Shown here: piece after piece, positions 4,709 to 10,583 of the stretch
Layout: the number at the start of each line of letters is the position of its first letter
Numbering within the stretch: the first letter of the stretch is position 1
Origin: Hyphomicrobiales bacterium
Lineage (GTDB): Bacteria; Pseudomonadota; Alphaproteobacteria; Micropepsales; Micropepsaceae
Assembly (NCBI GenBank): GCA_017849395.1
Contig: JAFIHO010000300.1
Span: 1 to 10,583, forward strand
Direction: 5' to 3'
Length of the DNA stretch: 10,583 nucleotides
Position numbers and translations under genes: made by a program
Notes under the pieces: model-generated
What the model saw: only the letters and a program-made list of their open reading frames with translations
Databases searched by the model: none
What the model was told of the DNA's origin: nothing

Positions 4709-7700
4709 ATGACCGAACAATCCGCGATCCGCTCTTCGGACGGTGAAAAAGCCCGCGACGCCGCCGCCCGCATCGAACAGGCGCGCGCACGGATCGACAG
4801 TGCGGAAACCCAGGCCTTCTTCGATGCGCTGTATGCGGGCGCGGTGCCGGACGATGTGTTGCGCGCCTCGCCCGAGCGCCTCGCCGCGCTTGCCCACGCG
4901 CTCTATGACGAAGCGGTCGCGCATCGCCGCGACGAGATCCGCGTGATCCTGTTGGACGATGCCGCAAGCCATGAGACCGTGCTGGTCGCGGTCAATGACG
5001 ACCGGCCCTTTCTGTTCGATTCCGTCCTGCTGGCGGCAATGGAGGCGGGAGCGCGCATCCGCGCCGTATTTCATCCCATCGTCAATGTGGGCGCGATCCG
5101 CACCAGCATTGTCGCCCTGGTGTGCGACACGCTCACGGGTGATGGCGCGCGGGACCGGCTGACCGGCCTGGTGCGCGAGGCCTGCGAGCAGGGCCGTCTG
5201 GCGGTGCGTGACTGGCGCGCCATGCTGCGGCGTCTGGCGCTGGCGCGCGGCGCGCTGGCGCAATCGCGCGGGCCTGCGGCGGAAGAGGAGATCGCCTTTC
5301 TGGACTGGCTGGCGGCGGATCATTTCACCTTCCTGGGCGCACGCGACTACACGCTGACGGCCGGCGGCGCGCATGGAAGGCTGGAGCCGGTGTCCGGCAG
5401 CGGGCTGGGCGTCCTGTCGGACGAGAATTTGCGCGTCATCTGGCGCGGCCCCGCGCGCACCGACCTGACCGCCGATGTGCGCGCCTATCTGGAGGAGCCG
5501 TCGGCCCTGATCGTCACCAAATCCATCGGCCGCAGCACGGTGCATCGACGCGCCCATATGGATTATATCGGCATCAAGACCTATGACGCCGAGGGCAAAT
5601 TCAACGGCGAGCGCCGCTTCGTCGGCCTGTTTACCTCCAGCGCCTATAGCGCCCAGCCGCGCACCATTCCGCTGCTGCGCCGGAAGATCGACAGCGTGAT
5701 CGAGCGGACGGGCTTTGCGCCCGCCAGCCATGACGGCAAGGCGCTGGCGCATATCCTGGATACGTTCCCGCGCGACGAACTTTTCCAGGTGTCGGAAGAC
5801 GAATTGCATGACATCGCGCTGGGCATCCTGCACCAGACCGGCCTGCCAAGGCTGAAGCTGTTCCTGCGCTTCGACCGTTTCGACCGTTTCGTGTCCGCCA
5901 TCCTTCTGGCGCCGCGCAACCGCATGAACGATCATGCACGCCAGTATATCCATGCCCTGCTGGCCGATGCTTTGAACGGACGCATGTCCGCTTTCAGCGT
6001 TGGCGTGGACGACAGCCCGCTGGTGCGGCTGCACTACATCATCGGCCGCAACGATGCGCCGCTGCCGCCGGTGGACATCGCCGCGCTGGAACGCGATATC
6101 GCCGCCGCGCTGGAAACCTGGGACGATGCCTTTGCCGCCGCGCTCAATGCCGTGCATGGCGCGACCGAAGGCCAGCGCCGCCTGGAAACCCGCATGGCGG
6201 ATTTCGCGCCGGGCTATCGCGATGCCTTTTCCGCGCGCGACGCCGTGCAGGATCTGGGCGTGCTGGAATCCCTGGTGGAGGCCGCGGATCTGAAGCTGCG
6301 CGCCCGCGCCTGGCGCAAGCCGAACGACGCGCATGCGACGCTGCGGCTGAAATTGTATGTGCTGGGCGATGTGCTGCCGCTTTCGGCGGCGCTGCCGGTG
6401 TTCGAGAATCTGGGCCTGAAGGTCATCGCGCAGAATTCCTATCCGGTTTCCTTCGACCGCGACGGCGGCGTGCGCCAGGAGGCCGCCATCCTGGACTTTG
6501 TGATGGAGCGCGCCGACGGCCGCGCCGCCGATCTGGAGACGATACGCGAGAAGCTGGAAGACGCCTTCCATGCGGTGCAGCGCGGCGACGCAGAGAGCGA
6601 CGGCTTCAACCGGCTGGTGACGGGCGCGGGCCTGGCCTGGCGCGATGTCGCCATCCTGCGCGCGCTGGCGAAATATCTGCGCCAGGCGGCCATCCCTTTC
6701 AGCCAGGACTATATGGAACAGGCGCTGGCGAAGAATCCCGACATTGCCGCGTTGCTGGTCGCGCTGTTCCAGACACGCCACGATCCCAAATCCGGCGGCG
6801 AACGCGACAGTCTGGTGGCGGATGTCTCGAACCAGATCGAGAAGGCGCTGCGCGACGTGCCGTCGCTGGATGACGACCGCATCATCCGGCGCTTCCGCAA
6901 CGCCATCGAAGCCAGCCTGCGCACCAACTATTATCAGGCCGGCGCAGATGGCGGATACAAGGCTGCCATCGCCATCAAGTTCGACAGCGGCAAGCTGGAC
7001 GAATTGCCTGCGCCGCGCCCCTGGCGCGAGATTTTCGTCTATGCGCCCGCGGTGGAAGGCGTGCATCTGCGCTTTGGTCCCATCGCGCGCGGCGGCATCC
7101 GCTGGTCCGACCGGCGCGAGGATTTCCGCACCGAGATACTGGGCCTGGTGAAGGCGCAGCAGGTGAAGAATGCGGTAATCGTGCCGGTGGGCGCGAAGGG
7201 CGGTTTCTTCCCCAAGACCATGCCCGCCAATCCCACGCGCGAGCAGGCCGGGGCCATCGGCATCGCCGCATACAAGACCTTCATCAACGCATTGTTGGAC
7301 GTTACCGACAATCTCGACACCGATGGCAGGATCGTGCCGCCGCCATCGGTGCTGCGGCCGGATGGCGACGATCCCTATCTGGTGGTCGCCGCCGACAAGG
7401 GCACCGCCACCTTCTCGGATACCGCCAATGGCATCGCGACCTCGCGCGGTTTCTGGCTGGGCGACGCCTTCGCCAGCGGCGGCAGCGCCGGTTACGATCA
7501 CAAGAAGATGGGCATCACCGCGCGCGGAGCCTGGGAAGCCATCAAGCGCCATTTCCGCGAGATGGGAATCGACATCCAGACCACCGATTTCACCGTGATC
7601 GGCGTGGGCGACATGTCGGGCGATGTGTTCGGCAACGGCATGCTGCTGTCGCGGCACATAAGGCTGGTGGCGGCGTTCGACCATCGCCATATCTTCCTGG

Positions 7701-9457
7701 ACCCCAATGCGGACGCGCAAACCGGCTTCAAGGAACGCGAGCGCCTGTTCAACCTGCCCCGCTCGAGCTGGGACGATTACGACAAGAGCCTGATCGGCAA
7801 GGGCGGCAGCGTATTCGCGCGTTCGCTGAAGGAGATTGCGCTGACGCCGGAGGTGCAAGCGCTGATCGGAACCGACAAGACGGTGCTTGCGCCTGCCGCA
7901 CTGATCAACGCGCTGTTGAAGGCGCAGACCGACCTTTTATGGTTCGGCGGCATCGGCACCTACATCAAGGCCAGCAGCCAATCCCATGCCGAAGCGGGCG
8001 ACCGCGCCAACGACGCGTTGCGCGTGAACGGCAACGAAGTGCGGGCCAAGGTGGTCGGCGAAGGCGCCAATCTGGGCGTCACGCAGTTGGGCCGCATCGA
8101 ATATGCGCGGCTGGGCGGACGCATCGACACCGACGCGGTGGACAATTCGGCGGGCGTGGACACGTCGGACCACGAAGTGAATCTGAAAATCCTGCTATCG
8201 GGCCCGCAGCGGCGCGGCGAACTGACGGAGGAGGCGCGCAACACATTGCTCGCCGCCATGACGGATGACGTCGCCCGGCTGGTGCTGGCCGACAATTACG
8301 ATCAGACGCTGGCCCTGTCGGTGGCCGAAGCTTCCGCGCCGCGCGACATCGACGCGGCGGGACGTTTCATCCGCGACCTGGAAGCGCGCGGAAAACTTGA
8401 TCGTGCGGTGGAATTCCTGCCCGCGGATGCCGCGATGAAAAGCCTGGCCCATGACGGTAAGGGCCTGACCCGCCCGGAGCTGGCGGTGCTGCTGGCCTAT
8501 GCCAAGCTGGATCTGGACGCGCAGATCGCCACCAGTCCGCTGGCGCGCGATCCGGCCTTCGCCTCGGCGCTGACGGGTTATTTTCCCAAACAGGCCGTCG
8601 AGGCCTTTCCGCGGGAACCGGAGCAGCACCGGCTTAAGGACGAGATCGTCTCCACCGTCCTTGCCAATCGTATCGTCAACCTTGCGGGGCCGCTGTTCGT
8701 GCTTCGGATGCGCGAATTGTCCGGCGCATCCAGCGCCCAGGTGGCGCGCGCCTTTGTGATCGCGGACGGCGCATTCGGCCTGTCGGCGCTCAAGACGCGG
8801 CTCGACGCGCTGGATGGAAAGGTCGAGGCCGCCGCGCAGATCCACGCCTATGGGGAAGTAGCGGAACATCTGCGCAAGGTGACGCCCTGGTTCCTGGCCC
8901 ATCACGATGCAGATACAGGCATCGCGGAGACCATCGCGCTGCACCGGGCGGGCGTGGAAGCGCTGCGTGCCGTGCTGCCCCTCACCGATGAGGACAAGGC
9001 GCGCATGACCGAATTCGGCCTGGCGAAGATGCCGGAGGAACTGGCGGCGGATCTGGCGCTGCTGCCGCATCTGGCGGCCGCGCCGGACGTCACTTTGCTG
9101 GCGCAAAAAGCCGGTGCGAAACCCGGCGCGGCGGCCGAACTTTATTTCGCGCTGGGCGAAAAGCTTGGGCTGGACCGGCTGCGCATGATGGCGAACAAGC
9201 TGAAGCTGCCGGACCATTGGGACCGGCTGGCGCTGCGGCGCCTGCTGGACGATTTGTCGGCCACCCAGCGCGGTATCGCGGACCGCCTGCTGACGCGCGG
9301 GGAAATGCAGAATGGCGATGCCGTGGACCGTTGGGCCGCCAGCCACGACGCGGCCCTGACCCGCACGCGGGATTTCCTGGCCGCGATGGAAGGCTCCGGC
9401 GATCTTTCCATCGCCAAGCTGATGCTGGCGTCGAGCCAGGTGCAGAATCTGGGTTGA
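4709..9457 (+). CDS. gdhB: NAD-dependent glutamate dehydrogenase, large 180 kDa class
   Basis: A 1582-residue cytoplasmic enzyme, close to the ~1600 residues usual for the GDH-180 class (Bac_GDH family). It oxidises L-glutamate to 2-oxoglutarate and ammonium with NAD+, feeding carbon into the TCA cycle. The N-terminal regulatory region includes V95-N-D-D-R-P-F-L-F-D-S, the ACT-like entry motif of the class. The catalytic core contains ARGGIRWSDRREDFRTEI (793-810), lysines 815 and 820, and GAKGG with the presumed catalytic Lys830. D896-K-G-T-A-T-F-S-D follows, then the nucleotide-binding G965-V-G-D-M-S-G971-D-V-F-G. The C-terminal helical region ends with YFALGEKLGLDRLR and DHWDRLALRRLLDDL, typical of the class. 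No frameshift or missing motif is seen. It is monocistronic, flanked by a terminator upstream and a dyad downstream. The start is ATG 4709 without a ribosome-binding site. In Caulobacter the orthologous enzyme (GdhZ) also couples glutamate use to FtsZ disassembly; whether that applies here is unknown. The symbol gdhB follows Pseudomonas usage. Confidence 0.96.
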   Translation: MTEQSAIRSSDGEKARDAAARIEQARARIDSAETQAFFDALYAGAVPDDVLRASPERLAALAHALYDEAVAHRRDEIRVILLDDAASHETVLVAVNDDRPFLFDSVLLAAMEAGARIRAVFHPIVNVGAIRTSIVALVCDTLTGDGARDRLTGLVREACEQGRLAVRDWRAMLRRLALARGALAQSRGPAAEEEIAFLDWLAADHFTFLGARDYTLTAGGAHGRLEPVSGSGLGVLSDENLRVIWRGPARTDLTADVRAYLEEPSALIVTKSIGRSTVHRRAHMDYIGIKTYDAEGKFNGERRFVGLFTSSAYSAQPRTIPLLRRKIDSVIERTGFAPASHDGKALAHILDTFPRDELFQVSEDELHDIALGILHQTGLPRLKLFLRFDRFDRFVSAILLAPRNRMNDHARQYIHALLADALNGRMSAFSVGVDDSPLVRLHYIIGRNDAPLPPVDIAALERDIAAALETWDDAFAAALNAVHGATEGQRRLETRMADFAPGYRDAFSARDAVQDLGVLESLVEAADLKLRARAWRKPNDAHATLRLKLYVLGDVLPLSAALPVFENLGLKVIAQNSYPVSFDRDGGVRQEAAILDFVMERADGRAADLETIREKLEDAFHAVQRGDAESDGFNRLVTGAGLAWRDVAILRALAKYLRQAAIPFSQDYMEQALAKNPDIAALLVALFQTRHDPKSGGERDSLVADVSNQIEKALRDVPSLDDDRIIRRFRNAIEASLRTNYYQAGADGGYKAAIAIKFDSGKLDELPAPRPWREIFVYAPAVEGVHLRFGPIARGGIRWSDRREDFRTEILGLVKAQQVKNAVIVPVGAKGGFFPKTMPANPTREQAGAIGIAAYKTFINALLDVTDNLDTDGRIVPPPSVLRPDGDDPYLVVAADKGTATFSDTANGIATSRGFWLGDAFASGGSAGYDHKKMGITARGAWEAIKRHFREMGIDIQTTDFTVIGVGDMSGDVFGNGMLLSRHIRLVAAFDHRHIFLDPNADAQTGFKERERLFNLPRSSWDDYDKSLIGKGGSVFARSLKEIALTPEVQALIGTDKTVLAPAALINALLKAQTDLLWFGGIGTYIKASSQSHAEAGDRANDALRVNGNEVRAKVVGEGANLGVTQLGRIEYARLGGRIDTDAVDNSAGVDTSDHEVNLKILLSGPQRRGELTEEARNTLLAAMTDDVARLVLADNYDQTLALSVAEASAPRDIDAAGRFIRDLEARGKLDRAVEFLPADAAMKSLAHDGKGLTRPELAVLLAYAKLDLDAQIATSPLARDPAFASALTGYFPKQAVEAFPREPEQHRLKDEIVSTVLANRIVNLAGPLFVLRMRELSGASSAQVARAFVIADGAFGLSALKTRLDALDGKVEAAAQIHAYGEVAEHLRKVTPWFLAHHDADTGIAETIALHRAGVEALRAVLPLTDEDKARMTEFGLAKMPEELAADLALLPHLAAAPDVTLLAQKAGAKPGAAAELYFALGEKLGLDRLRMMANKLKLPDHWDRLALRRLLDDLSATQRGIADRLLTRGEMQNGDAVDRWAASHDAALTRTRDFLAAMEGSGDLSIAKLMLASSQVQNLG

Positions 9458-9467
9458 GGGCTTTGGC

Positions 9468-9486
9468 GACGCTGCGGCGCAGCGTC
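9468..9486 (+). terminator. Near-perfect 19-base palindrome after the dehydrogenase gene
   Basis: GACGCTGCG (9468-9476) and CGCAGCGTC (9478-9486) are 9-base perfect arms around one G, giving an 8-bp stem with a three-base loop. It begins 11 bases after the stop codon and is followed by TGTTG, not a T-run. It is likely an RNA 3'-end hairpin that stabilises or helps terminate the dehydrogenase transcript. Confidence 0.6.
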
Positions 9487-9517
9487 TGTTGCAATCAATA
9501 CTGATGATCGCAGGTTA

Positions 9518-9535
9518 TCTAAAGTATTATTTAGA
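9518..9535. repeat. Inverted repeat TCTAAA-N6-TTTAGA
   Basis: TCTAAA (9518-9523) and TTTAGA (9530-9535) are perfect arms around GTATTA. The half-site TTTAGAA (9530-9536) resembles one half of the Irr iron control element known in Rhizobiales, but the arms face the opposite way from that element, so the match is incomplete. Confidence 0.5.
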
Positions 9536-9561
9536 ATAGAAAATAAGAATTATACGCATAA

Positions 9562-9580
9562 CTGTAAAACGCGTTTACAG
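9562..9580. promoter_or_regulatory. Palindromic candidate operator CTGTAAA-N5-TTTACAG
   Basis: Perfect 7-base arms at 9562-9568 and 9574-9580 flank ACGCG. The CG-containing centre and TGTAAA/TTTACA arms resemble LacI-family operators, and the arms also match the TyrR half-site, though TyrR boxes have a 6-base gap. It covers the -35 position of the TAAAAT at 9593-9598, which fits repression. Confidence 0.5.
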
Positions 9581-9605
9581 CGCAAATATCGATAAAATAA
9601 AAAAT

Positions 9606-9626
9606 GGCCGGAATCTCGGCCTTTCC
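9606..9626 (+). terminator. Small stem-loop with short T-run, terminator or leader hairpin
   Basis: GGCCG (9606-9610) and CGGCC (9617-9621) form a 5-bp stem with loop GAATCT, preceded by an A-run and followed by TTTCC. It could end an unseen short transcript from the AT-rich spacer on either strand, or be the 5' hairpin of the mRNA for the 9700 gene, whose predicted start would be near 9605. Confidence 0.4.
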
Positions 9627-9699
9627 TATTATGGCACACTGTTTGCTTTCATGCTCTTCGGATGATCGTGCAACGTCTGCACGCTTGGAGGAGCCAACC

Positions 9700-10583
9700 A
9701 TGCGGAAATTCCATTCGGCTGTTTTGTTCGCCGTTGCGGCAATCAGCGTGGCTGCCGGGCCGGCGCATGCCACGTTGACCCTTACCGCCGCCGGCATCGC
9801 CAACGGCTTCACGCTTTCGACCTTCTACAGCGATCCGAACGTCTATTATGGCGCGCTCGGCGTGACCACCACTGCCAACGGCACGGTCATCGCCACCGGT
9901 TATGCCCGCAACGAGCTTTACATCATGCCCAACATCGATGGGCAGACCTACGCCACCATAACAACCAAAGTGTCATCGTCCTGGTCCGGCAGCCCGTATG
10001 AGGTGGCGACGGCGAACGGCAAGACCTATTTCTCGCCGGGTTTCGGCGGCACATTCTACGAGGTCAATCCCACCACTCTTGCGCTCACACCGCTTGTCCT
10101 GAACACGCCGGTCACGCCGTATCTGGGCCTGTGGGCCAATCCGGTGACAGGCCACCTGCTGTCGTCATCCTATAGCGGGCTGGTCGATATCGATCCGGTG
10201 ACGGGCAATGTGCATGTGATCACCTCGCTGGTGGGCTTTGACGGCGTAACAGTGTCACCCGACGGCCTCACCGCCTATGCGGAATATGGCGGCGAGACCA
10301 ATGCCGAGGATCACGACGTCACCTGGAATGCCGGATTGCTCTACAAGTTCGACAGCGGCATTTCGCCCTATGCGAGCTATGCCGAGTCGTTCCTGCAGGA
10401 AAGCTACGATGTCGATTATACGGGCGCGGCCTTCAAACCCACGCATGGCGAACAATATGAAGCCGGCGTGAAGTACCAGCCGCCGGGTACCTCGTCGCTC
10501 TTCACCGCCGCGGTCTTCGATCTCACGAAATCGAACATGCTGGTCACGGATTACGAGCATTCGGGCTTCAGCAAACAGACCGG
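9700..10583 (+). CDS. Chimeric frame: exported beta-propeller-like N-terminus fused to TonB-dependent siderophore receptor barrel (cut by right edge)
   Basis: An open frame of 294 codons continues past the right edge. The start is ATG 9700, 6 bases after a near-perfect GGAGGAG. Residues 1-24 are a signal peptide with AHA-T cleavage. Residues about 25-195 (TLTAAGIANGF, ATGYARNELYIMPNIDGQTY, YFSPGFGGTFYEVNP, VDIDPVTGNVHVI, DGVTVSPDGLTAYAEYGG) have the repeated strand-and-turn pattern of SMP-30/NHL-like beta-propellers, as found in exported PEP-CTERM proteins. From residue ~200 it changes to the late barrel strands of FhuA-type TonB-dependent siderophore receptors: WNAGLLYKFDSGISPYASYA (209-228), FKPTHGEQYEAGVKYQPPG (245-263), SLFTAAVFDLTKSNMLVTD (266-284). 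The plug, TonB box and earlier barrel strands are absent, so it cannot be a normal receptor, and the propeller is incomplete. Either a deletion fused two genes in frame or the assembly joined two loci. No stop or frameshift is present in the visible part. Confidence 0.75.
   Translation, partial: MRKFHSAVLFAVAAISVAAGPAHATLTLTAAGIANGFTLSTFYSDPNVYYGALGVTTTANGTVIATGYARNELYIMPNIDGQTYATITTKVSSSWSGSPYEVATANGKTYFSPGFGGTFYEVNPTTLALTPLVLNTPVTPYLGLWANPVTGHLLSSSYSGLVDIDPVTGNVHVITSLVGFDGVTVSPDGLTAYAEYGGETNAEDHDVTWNAGLLYKFDSGISPYASYAESFLQESYDVDYTGAAFKPTHGEQYEAGVKYQPPGTSSLFTAAVFDLTKSNMLVTDYEHSGFSKQT

Larger units (their letters stand above)
9487..9699. other. AT-rich spacer with several dyads upstream of the propeller/receptor fusion
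   Basis: Between about 9490 and 9605 the composition becomes strongly AT-rich, unlike the rest of the window. No convincing protein gene lies here; a minus-strand frame crossing it has no usable start context. It holds an inverted repeat at 9518-9535, a 19-base palindrome at 9562-9580, a possible -10 TAAAAT at 9593-9598 and a hairpin at 9606-9621. It could contain the promoter and leader of the next gene, a small RNA, or a horizontally acquired junction. Confidence 0.5.

Noticed and set aside
5870..5887. Tandem 9-base repeat encoding FDRFDRF within the dehydrogenase, suspected slippage insertion
   Set aside because: Against the remembered family pattern (LF-x-R-x-DRF-G-RF-V-S) the length is unchanged; a conserved Gly is replaced by Asp. 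It looks like substitution, not duplication.
4556..7858. An 1100-codon open frame on the minus strand, antisense to the dehydrogenase
   Set aside because: It mirrors the codon structure of the GC-rich dehydrogenase gene. Its translation is rich in R, Q, H, A and G with no domain, whereas the plus strand encodes a complete, motif-perfect GDH-180.
9531..9812. Minus-strand 93-codon frame across the AT-rich spacer
   Set aside because: It runs antisense through the signal peptide of the 9700 gene, has no ribosome-binding site, and its tyrosine/phenylalanine-rich end merely reflects AT-rich DNA.
9487..10583. Mobile element or prophage edge at the AT-rich region
   Set aside because: I found no integrase or transposase, no tRNA, and no direct repeats flanking a defined unit. 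The composition shift alone is not enough.

Overview
The window is GC-rich DNA, apparently chromosomal, from an alphaproteobacterium. The evidence is a 180 kDa-class NAD-dependent glutamate dehydrogenase, an exported DUF4908-like protein, an AcnA-type aconitase, and a TTAA-N7-TTAA element of the CtrA-box type. My best guess is something near Caulobacterales or Rhizomicrobium-like lineages, but this rests on family resemblance only. No rRNA, tRNA, CRISPR array, insertion sequence or phage gene is visible.

Layout, left to right. Positions 1-335 (minus strand) hold the N-terminus of aconitate hydratase, running off the left edge. A GC-rich divergent spacer (336-567) follows. Next are three plus-strand genes for exported or membrane-anchored proteins: a DUF4908-like secreted protein (568-1350), a small secreted four-cysteine protein built from a tandem duplication (1464-2033), and a membrane-anchored DsbA/thioredoxin-fold protein with a CPHC active site (2125-2808). 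They converge on a minus-strand pair, a DEDDh 3'-5' exonuclease (3837-3247) and a DUF985-type cupin (3250-2837), whose reading frames overlap by four bases. From the spacer upstream of the exonuclease, which carries the TTAA-N7-TTAA palindrome, a six-helix membrane protein of unknown function (3961-4638) is transcribed the other way. A good intrinsic terminator closes it. Immediately after that terminator the 1582-residue NAD-glutamate dehydrogenase begins (4709-9457), with its -10 box so close to the ATG that the mRNA is probably leaderless.

The right end differs. After the dehydrogenase comes an unusually AT-rich spacer (9487-9660) with several dyad symmetries. It is followed by a reading frame with a very strong ribosome-binding site (9700 to the right edge). 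Its first ~195 residues look like an exported beta-propeller (PEP-CTERM/SMP-30-like) protein. From about residue 200 it becomes, in frame, the late beta-barrel of a TonB-dependent siderophore receptor. No plug domain lies between the two parts. This is the most unusual object in the window: either a real deletion fusion or an assembly chimera.

Working together: aconitase and glutamate dehydrogenase feed and drain the TCA cycle at 2-oxoglutarate, but they are separate transcription units and the proximity need not mean co-regulation. The exported four-cysteine protein and the adjacent thiol oxidoreductase suggest, without proving, an envelope disulfide theme. The 8-mer CATAAAAT occurs in three spacers upstream of plus-strand genes (465, 1428, 4695) and looks like the local housekeeping -10 element. 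No obviously new defence or mobile system was found.
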